64,000 nt of DNA, from NCBI GenBank assembly GCA_029378245.1, contig JARKIF010000016.1:496001-560000 (forward strand), read 5' to 3'. Under the pieces are notes generated by a model. That model made no database searches. It was given only the letters and a program-made list of their open reading frames with translations, and was not told the origin of the DNA. The DNA is from Roridomyces roridus (taxonomy: Eukaryota; Basidiomycota; Agaricomycetes; Agaricales; Mycenaceae). Within the stretch, counting starts at the first letter, position 1; each line of letters begins with the position of its first letter. The position numbers were made by a program, and so were the translations under genes. Below are positions 56,982 to 64,000 of this stretch, one piece after another.

Positions 56982-59135
56982 ATGCCTTTCTTTCCTAGGG
57001 CTGAAGCGCCCCAGGCGCGCGCTGCCACATCCAAGTTGGATCTGGATGCCCTGGTCTCTCAAACAGTCCTTTGCCTTGTCGTCCTGGGGGCGCTCGCTTT
57101 CCTCCTCCGCATTCCACGCGTCTTGGCACGCTTCTGGCACCGGTCGGAATGGACCAAAGGCCATCGTCTCGGGTACACCGACACTGTCGGACCCTCGCAT
57201 GCCACGACCATCTCGTTCAACGCCGCCACTTCATCGCCCAGCGGCTACCTGAAAGAGGCCGGCTCCTCGCAGGAATCCCATTCATCGTATGAGGACCCCA
57301 AATTTGCCGCGATGACACGCCCACAACGCGACCCCAACCGCCCACTGCCACCACACATATCGCCGAATCCCAGCTTCCTGCGGCCTGTAGTGTCCGTCCT
57401 CCGATCCCCGGTGGCGCCCGGTGTCTCCTATATGCAGGTGTTCATCTGCCTAGGCTATCTGGGTGTCTTGTTGTACCCAAGCATCTACCGCTCCAGAGGT
57501 CCCTTTGTCGACATAAAGCGCTACGGGTATATTTCCGTAGCACAAATTCCCTTCATATTTGCGCTTAGCACCAAGAACAATGTCATTGGCACGTTGTTAG
57601 GATATGGATATGAGAAGGTGAGTTGACTCGCGTCCTTGGGGGAAAAAAAAAATTGAACTTGCAATCAAGTTGAATTTCCTCCATCGCTTTGTTGCAAGGA
57701 TCGCCATTGTCGCAGCGAATCTGCACGGATTTGGTTACTGTGAGTCGTGTTTTAGACCGCTCACTTTCCATACATTGATTTCTTCAAGTCTACAAATGGT
57801 GCCTTCTCAAAACCTTCCAAGAGGAAATCCAAGACAAACACAACTTCAATGGCCTCTTCATGCTTATTTGCTTGGATGGCCTTCTCTTGACGTCCCTCCC
57901 CTTCGTCCGCAAGAACGCGTACAATGTTTTCTTCTACTCGCACATTGTATTCTCCATCGGCGCTGTCGCCAGAGCGAGTCCTCATTTTTCTTGCACATGC
58001 CATTCAGCTCAACCCAGTTACCAGGGCTTTTTCCCACTACCCCCAGATGGGACTCTATCTGGCCGCTACTGCCGCGCTTTTCGGTGTTGATCACATTCTC
58101 CGTTTCGTCAAAACACGGAAGACTATCGCGACTTGTCCGTCCCATTCCCGAACTCGGCCTCACGCGCGTCGAGATTCCGACTATCAACAAGGGTTGGAGA
58201 GCAGGGCAGCACGTCAGGGTTCGGATCCTCTCCTCCGCTATGGGCATCACAGGATGGGCGGAGGTTCACCCGTTTACCATAGCCTCCGAACCAGGAAATC
58301 CGGAGGGCCTAGTCTTGATGTGTAAGAAGTCTGGGCACGTGGACGCAGAAACTTTTCGATCCGGCGTCTACGAGTCAGGCCGAGCGCGGTATTGGGGCGG
58401 AATTCAAGGTCTTGTCGAACGGCCCTACGGTGGACCTGGCTTCGCCGTATTCAACAGTTTTACCGCCGCCGTCTTCGTTTGCGGCGGAAGTGGTATCACT
58501 TTCGCTCTGAGCGCCGCCCAAGAACTTATTCAGAGCGATCTGAGAGGCGACAGTCGCGTCAGTGTCATCGGTACGTCGTTTAATCTTCTCAAAGTCTTTT
58601 ATTCAGATAATCCAGAGCTCGTATGGGTCGTCCAAGACCCGTCTTCCCTCCTACCCCTCATTCCCCAGTTCACGGCGATGATCCAACAATGCAGGTACAC
58701 GCGCCTCTTCATCTCCGTGCACTACACCAAAGCTCTCGTCGGGAACAGCAAAGTGCCGGGCGTACTTCCACCAGGCCTGACCCTCAGTCCCGGACGCCCG
58801 CAACTCATTTCCCTGCTGGAGTCCACCGTTTCGCTCGCAGTCAATACAATGGGGCGGGACGAAAGTGCTTCGGGCATGATCGTCGGTGTTTGTGGGCCGG
58901 TCGGTCTAGGGGACGACGTTACCAAGTCTGTGGGACTCATCGACCCCGAGAAGAGAGACCTGATCGGAGGTATCGAAATGCATGAAGAGTGAGTTTTATC
59001 CTTGTATTCACTGTTGTTCTGACGCGTGTTCAGGACCTTTGGCTGGTAGAGTCGCGAAGGTCAAGGTCGAATACGCGAACGAATTAAAGTTTATCAATAT
59101 CTGTATAATCTAGTAGAAGCCTGGTTAAAGATTTC
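56790..59135 (+). repeat. Segmental duplication, unit 2
   Basis: Second copy of the ferric reductase segment, colinear with unit 1 and including the 3' flank up to about AGATTTCG at 59130. The 3' coding third differs from unit 1 by only scattered changes. Confidence 0.8.
56982..59049 (+). pseudogene. Ferric reductase 3, tandem copy with several frame lesions
   Basis: Head-to-tail copy of ferric reductase 2, from the ATG at 56982 (MPFFPRAEAPQARA) to TFGW at 59049. Relative to copy 2 it shows a donor GTGAGT changed to GCGAGT (57974-57979); an extra base near 58028-58034 (CTTTTTCCCAC); an extra T near 58132-58134 (GACTTGTCC) that leaves VKTRKTIAT out of frame with RPIPELG; an extra G near 58331-58334; and a lost base near 58411. 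The last two bracket about 30 altered residues in the FAD/NAD region and change EGPYGG to ERPYGG. N-terminal exons and the C-terminal third remain sound. Assembly error is possible, but five lesions in one copy favour decay. Confidence 0.65.
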
Positions 59136-59198
59136 GGTCTTTGCGTCTGCCTGTATTCGGTCAGCCTGAGGGATAAAATTCCAATAGTCCAGTCCCAC

Positions 59199-59596
59199 CT
59201 AGAGCTCTTTGTGCAATCCTCCACCGAGTCCAAGCCACTGCCACAAAAGCCGCTCATCCCCTTCTTGCCCCCAAAGGTAGTACATGACACGGCCATGCAT
59301 TTGACGGAGGTGCCGCGGGAAGTACATGACGATACCGGAGCAGATGAGGAAGAACAAGACAGAGAATATGGTGACTGCGTGAAAGATAGTCAATCGATTG
59401 CAAGTAAACGGCACACATGAGACGCACTGAGGAGAATCTTCTCCCACGGCTCGAGCATCGAGAGCGCAAAGGTCGACTCGACCCACATCCTCCACCGCCA
59501 GAAGAAGACGGCGATGAAAGAGCTCGGACGCTTCGTAAAGGAATGGTCGGGCTTTGGTGGCGGCAGCTGCGCAGGCGGTGTAATCGAGACGGGCAT
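59199..59596 (-). CDS. Serine palmitoyltransferase small subunit-like protein
   Basis: ER protein that stimulates serine palmitoyltransferase, the first step of sphingolipid synthesis. Exon 1 from the ATG at 59594-59596: MPVSITPPAQLPPPKPDHSF, then FFWRWRMWVESTFALSMLEPWEKIL. A phase-1 intron (donor GTGCGT, acceptor ACGCAG) joins to TIFSVLFFLICSGIVMYFPRHLRQM and a C-terminal YYLWGQEGDERLLWQ end; stop at 59199. The hallmark is the animal ssSPT signature LxMLEPWE followed by a helix and a Pro-His (here FPRHL) block; the family is recognised from that pattern. About 115 residues, longer than animal forms. It may be linked functionally to the Ypk1-type kinase at 3.4 kb, whose pathway controls this step. 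Confidence 0.8.
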
Positions 59597-59737
59597 GGTG
59601 GTCGTTCAGAAGAAAGCTCCTGTGATCCGTGTAAGCGGAATCAGAGGACAAACATGACACGCCTGTGTACGCCCGCATCCCGATCTAGTAATTTTGTAGT
59701 AATTACACCCTGGAGCCGACTCGGCGCAATAAGCGTT

Positions 59738-60004
59738 TTACTCTCCAAGGATATGGTACCCTGCTCGCTGATACTGAAACCAGAGCTGCCGGGGAAGGTA
59801 CACCACAATCGACCAGCACATGAATATAGAGACACTGAAAACACGCCGACTGACAAGAGAAGTCAGATTACAAAGTTGGGCGCCCTTCACACGAAGCAGC
59901 GTCTTCTCCCAAGGTTCGAGAACAGAAAGCGTAAATGTCCCTTCGGTCCACATTCTTCGGCGTCACAAGAACACGCCGAGCTTTGAGGTCAACGAAACAA
60001 GCAT
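59738..60004 (-). pseudogene. Degenerate serine palmitoyltransferase small subunit copy
   Basis: Second copy about 410 bp upstream of the intact gene. The equivalent of FFWRWRMWVES is preserved as FL*RRRMWTEG, where the first Trp codon TGG has become TGA (59963-59965). LSVLEPWEKTLL follows, the intron is still recognisable (donor GTGTGA, acceptor TTGTCAG), and the second exon (VFSVSIFMCWSIVVYLPRQL) has lost one base relative to the intact copy. A nonsense codon plus a 1-nt deletion make translation of the full domain unlikely. The ATG at 60002-60004 is conserved. Confidence 0.7.
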
Positions 60005-60144
60005 GGGTGGTGCGGTGGAAAATCGATGCGTATATACTTTGGGGAGTTTACTGAGGAGATCCAATAGATAATGTCTATGGGTATTAGCACAAAAGCTCCG
60101 TAGTATAGCGTCTATTTTGTCTAAAGAATCGGGTCCTCGTCGAA

Positions 60145-62629
60145 TTACCACTCTCGGCTCACATCACTGCATGCTTGTGAGTCGATGGACATTGAAACCG
60201 TGTCAAAACACGTACCGCCCAAATATCTTGGTCCAGACCCAGTCTGACGCAACCAAGGTCCGATTCCGCAGGCTGAACAATGTGCTCAGATAAGCGCTGC
60301 GCCAGAAATAATAAGTTAAAACTCCGCCGCTGGCGAACTGCGATTCTCTGTTAGCGCTCTTGATCTGGGCAGAAGGGAATGAAACGCACGCTGCCGTTCA
60401 TGACTGGCAATTGGGCGATGGCTTTGTCGGATCCGATATATCTGCAGAAAGGTAAGTGCAAAGAATTGCTAATCCAAAGGTCTGTAGCGTACGCAAGAGT
60501 GCCCTGATGCGAGTAGTTGAATGGGCGGATCTTGAACTTGGCCAACTGGCTCTTGACGCTCTCAGCCTCCTCCACCACCTTCTTGCGCTCATCGTCGTGC
60601 AAAATCGTAGCAGCAGAAGCCTCGAGCTCGTCCAACTGCGCCTTGAGCTTGTCTCCCTTGACCCGCTGCGCAAACGACCGAGCGAGATAACTGCCCTGCT
60701 GCGAAGCAACCTGAGCTGTCGGGGCGTGCGAAGAGGCCGTGCAATCCCCGATAGCGAAAATACTGCCGTCGGTGCCAACCATCTGCATGTACTCTACGAC
60801 CCGGCCATTAATACGGGTCCAAGAGACAAGAGCGCGACGCACCATCAATGGTGATTCCCCGCCTGTTGGTCTGCGCCGTAGGCAATTTAGCCATCAAGTC
60901 TTGCGTGATTTTCCGCCCCTTGTTTCCCTGTTGAGGCGAATCAGCATATGTGCATCAATCGAAAAAGAAAGAACCAACAGCTGCCCAGACAACCATTCCG
61001 CAAGGCATCTCGACGATGCTCTTGTCCGGCATGGCCAGGGTCACGCTCTTGTCCTTGACCTAGATTTCCTTTAGCCTGGAGGATATTGAAAGAAGGAAAG
61101 ACCCACCTCTTTGACCATCGTTTGCGTCAGAATGTCGATCTTACTCTCTTTGAAAGTCGAGACGGTGTAATCAATCAGGCTCTTGCTGAACATAGGCAAG
61201 ACGGAAGGGAGAGCCTCGACGAGAGTGATTTTAATCTTGCTCGCCAGTTCTGGGTACCACATCTTCAGATCTTCCTGTAGAGACGATGAGCCATGGATGA
61301 CCACAAGAAAAGGCGTTTATTCACCTCAAGGAAGTCATGAAGCTCTCCGCTAAAATCAAAGTTAAAGAGAGTCAAAATAAACAAGTGCCAACAGACCTCA
61401 ATTCAACACCAGTAGGACCGCCACCGACGACAACCTTGGACAAATTGAGAAACAAGAAGGGCAATGACGGTGAAACTGACCATGTGAAGCAAACGATGAA
61501 TTTCCTCCTCAGACTGACCAGGGAAGGCAGCCGACTCGAGACCTACACAGGGAATTAACTCGCAGGTCCCTCTGATGGCAGCAACGCACAGTCCATGAAA
61601 CGGCGCTGCATCTATGGACCCGTTCAACACAATCCACGGTCTGGAGGTTCCTGGACACACCTTTTCAGCATCATTCAGCTCCTTCATGAAGCAAGCATTC
61701 TGATCTACACCAGGGATGCCAAAGGTCTGTACCTCGGCACCGACAGCATAGACCAAATAGTCGTAAGATATACTGGTGGATGAGACTGCTCCTTGGATAT
61801 CCGAGTTGTCTGGGAAAAAAGTGAGCCTCATTTTGGACAGGTGACGTCAATCTCACCGATGAACGAAACAGTCTTGTTCACCGGCTAAAAAAAGAGATTA
61901 GAAACACGGAGAAAGCGGGAGATATAGTTGACGTACATCGACGGATTGCGCCTCTGCCTCAATGACCTCCACAAAGCGCGTCTTGTGTCGAGTGACGTAG
62001 CGGGTGGGCTGGAGGATGGATCGCGCACTCAGCGTGCCCACGGCAACACTAGGAAGCAGCGGGGTGAACAGGAAATAATTCCTCGGACTGATAACCACCT
62101 GCAAAATCTTAATGCAAAAAACACATGCGGTGCAAGTGCCACTCACGACATTATACTCGGTCGTGTCGAGCGTGTTTAAGAAACTGGTAGCACCCCATCC
62201 ACTCCCAAGCACAACGATAGTCTTCTTCGTCGGGTCATGAGGTATTTGGGGTCCCGGAGACCGATCCTTTTTGGTGTAGTAGTAGAAAGACCCAGCACCC
62301 GCGAGTAGCGAAAGCCAGAATGCACGATTCAAGTACTTGACAGCAGTCCCGAGCTTCGAAGATTTGGGCGGTGGTGGAGGGGGAGGCAACTCTGTCTAGA
62401 AGAAAAAAACAGTGGGTGTGGAGCTATGGAAGGAGAGTGAAAATGTACCTCCGAGGCAAAGGAGCGCTGAATTGGGCGCTGACGTTGAGGGAAAGCCCTG
62501 ACCCGAGAAGAAAGGACCAAGGACCGAGACTGAGAAACGGTCCTCAGAACCGCTGTTCACGTATTGAGTCCAGACCAGCCCAGATTCATATCTAACGTAT
62601 AACGAACCTCGACTGCGAGAGATTTGCAT
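60145..62629 (-). CDS. Alternative (type II) mitochondrial NADH dehydrogenase
   Basis: Single-subunit rotenone-insensitive NADH:ubiquinone oxidoreductase of the inner mitochondrial membrane (NDE/NDI). The ATG at 62627-62629 opens a presequence spread over two small exons (MQISRSR, then AVLRTVSQSRSLVLSSRVRAF to QRSFASE), Arg/Ser-rich and nearly free of acids. Then a proline run, a helix (FWLSLLAGAGSFYYY), the FAD loop IVVLGSGWGATSFL, NYFLFTPLLPSVAVGTL, SYDYLVYAVGAE, the NADH loop VVVGGGPTGVE, and SIFAIGDCTA. A helical insert (QLDELEASAATILHDDERKK) lies in the region where some fungal enzymes carry an EF-hand, but no calcium loop is evident. The C-terminus FGRDVSREW is typical. Stop at 60145. 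Confidence 0.9.
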
Positions 62630-62768
62630 CCTCCAACAGGAGCTAAAAAGTCGGGTGGGTGGTGGTTGTGGAAGAAGGGAGACGCGACGCGGTGTGGGCG
62701 GATCAATCCACGGTATGATACCATTCCGATGCATTTGTCCGATACACAACGCATCACAACGCGTTAGA
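62630..62768. promoter_or_regulatory. Compact divergent promoter (NADH dehydrogenase / PIG-L)
   Basis: 139 bp between the start codons at 62629 (minus) and 62769 (plus). No clear TATA box; the sequence is GC-moderate with repeated GGTGG. Confidence 0.45.
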
Positions 62769-63751
62769 ATGCTCTCGTCCATCAACCCCGTTTATGCAGT
62801 TCTCGTCGCTCTGCTCTTCAATTTCATACGCCATCCCGCCCAGTCGGACAACACATTATCCAGAAAACTAGCGCCCTCGAATGGCTTCACTGGAAATGTC
62901 CTGCTTCTAACTGCGCATCCCGACGACGAGTGCATGTTCTTTGCCCCGACTATATTGGCACTAGCTGCACGGGAGCAGCCCTCAGACAAAAGGCAAAAGG
63001 ATAAATCTTCTCTTTATTCTCTCTGCTTGTCCACGGGTGACGCGGACGGTCTGGGCGCGATCCGACCAAATGAACTCGAGAAGAGTCTCGACATCCTCAA
63101 CATTGATTCCACTAAACGAAAGATAATCGACCACCCGTGAGCATTTCTCGTTCAGCTAGTCAGCTCGGAGTCTGAACCGTGCTGCAGAGATTTACAAGAC
63201 AACTTCACGGCTGCATGGGACGCGCAGATTATTGCAGACGTTGTCCAACCATTTGTCGTGGAAAACCACATAGACACCGTGCTTTCCCTTCATTCCTTTC
63301 CCAACCTCAGCTCACGGTCTTCCAGATTCTGACTTTTGACCGGCATGGAATATCAGGGCACCCCAACCACAAATCTTTACCACTGGGAGTCAAAGAGCTT
63401 ATACCCCAAGTGCGGCTCTACACGCTCATATCGACCCCGCCGGTCCAAAAATATGTCGGCATCTTCGCGCCCATCTTGGCCAAAATCGACCTGCATTTCA
63501 ATCGTCTACTGCATTCCTTGGAAATTCAACTAGAACGCGTCTTGGTCGCACTAGACATTTCCGTCTCTTCCCCAACACCCGACACCGAGCGTCGAGAACC
63601 AGTACCCGTTTTCGTCGCAGGAATCCGAGAGTATTGGTTGGCCGTTCAGGCAATGCGCGCCCATTCGAGTCAGCTGGTCTGGTTTCGATGGCTCTACGTC
63701 GGATTTTCACGATACATGTGGGTCAATGAGTGGGTCGAAGTCGTTGTATAG
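62769..63751 (+). CDS. GPI12: PIG-L: N-acetylglucosaminyl-phosphatidylinositol de-N-acetylase
   Basis: ER enzyme for the second step of GPI-anchor synthesis. The ATG at 62769 gives MLSSINPVYAVLVALLFNF, a single membrane helix. The catalytic motifs are AHPDDECMFFAP (H-P-D-D-E) and HGISGHPNHKSL (H-x2-SGH-x-NH), with LCLSTGDADGLGAIRPNEL between. Two introns: donor GTGAGC after HP at about 63137, and GTGCTTTCC...TTCCAG joining IDT to ILTFDRHG. The C-terminus is basic and hydrophobic, ending WVEVVV at 63751. The metal- and substrate-binding set is complete. The GPI-anchored protein at 46.5 kb would be one client of this pathway. Confidence 0.9.
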
Positions 63752-64000
63752 TTATAGTTTATGTCTCGGTGTTGTCCCCAGTCCATATGATTGTACCACG
63801 CCTCGAAGCCACTTTGCTATGCCTCCTTCAGGTAGCGTGGGGAGTACCGAGCGCGCGCGCCCGAAGAATGGCGTCAACCAGTAGCCCGCAATAGCCCTAC
63901 ATGGATTAGAGCAACTGCCAACGTGAAGAATGCAATGACGCACCATAACGCTCCCTGAGCCAACGGACTGAGTACCTGGTCTCGCGTCGTCACCCACGCA
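63752..64000 (-). CDS. 3' end of an unidentified gene
   Basis: Only the C-terminus is in the window. An exon ending VLSPLAQGALW (at the right edge) splices by a 48-nt intron (donor GTGCGT, acceptor TGTAG) to AIAGYWLTPFFGRARSVLPTLPEGG and finishes GLGTTPRHKL at 63752. The profile (hydrophobic YWLTPFF, basic end) suits a membrane protein with a cytosolic basic tail. Family unknown. Its stop codon abuts that of the convergent PIG-L gene with no spacer. Confidence 0.5.
   Translation of the reverse strand, partial: CVGDDARPGTQSVGSGSVMVRHCILHVGSCSNPCRAIAGYWLTPFFGRARSVLPTLPEGGIAKWLRGVVQSYGLGTTPRHKL

Overview
The window looks like nuclear DNA of a filamentous basidiomycete, most likely an Agaricomycete. 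It has about 39 protein-coding loci in 64 kb, on both strands. Nearly every gene is broken by several introns of about 45-60 nt with GT(A/G)NG(T) donors and short CTNA(A/C)-type branch sites. Families include a fungal homeobox factor, Kre6/Skn1 glucan-synthesis proteins, MARVEL-domain membrane proteins and fungal ferric reductases. I saw no tRNA, rRNA, CRISPR array or intact transposon. Many gene models were assembled by joining open frames across splice sites read by eye; where a junction could not be resolved this is stated.

Layout. 1-8.7 kb: housekeeping and signalling genes (eIF3 subunit L, a fast-evolving acidic protein, a Ypk1/Gad8-type AGC kinase, a Cid1-type nucleotidyltransferase, a MARVEL membrane protein). 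9-22 kb: cell wall and secretion (secreted GH95 fucosidase, a Pro/Ala-rich membrane orphan, a tandem pair of Kre6/Skn1 GH16-like proteins, an N-acetyltransferase fused to an Mss4-like domain, a small secreted protein). 22-32 kb: regulators and metabolism (a small orphan, homeobox factor, C2H2 factor, Qc-SNARE, class I glutamine amidotransferase, berberine-bridge-type oxidase), then a broken coding relic. 32-43 kb: a large disordered double-RING protein, two disordered orphans flanking a two-finger C2H2 factor, two small orphans and a Cue1-like ER protein.

43-49 kb: a Crg1-like methyltransferase divergent from a tandem pair of AusD-like methyltransferases, a GPI-anchored secreted protein and a HAD hydrolase. 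49-59 kb: a SWIM-finger ATP-dependent ligase-like protein and three ferric reductase genes, one divergent from a head-to-tail duplicated pair whose second copy is accumulating frameshifts. 59-64 kb: a serine palmitoyltransferase small subunit beside its own pseudogene, an alternative mitochondrial NADH dehydrogenase, a PIG-L deacetylase and the 3' end of one further gene.

The main theme is local tandem duplication at different ages (GH16, methyltransferase, ferric reductase, SPT small subunit). There is no obvious secondary-metabolite backbone gene, so the methyltransferases and the oxidase cannot be assigned to a cluster. The most notable architectures are the acetyltransferase-Mss4 fusion and the SWIM-ligase protein.
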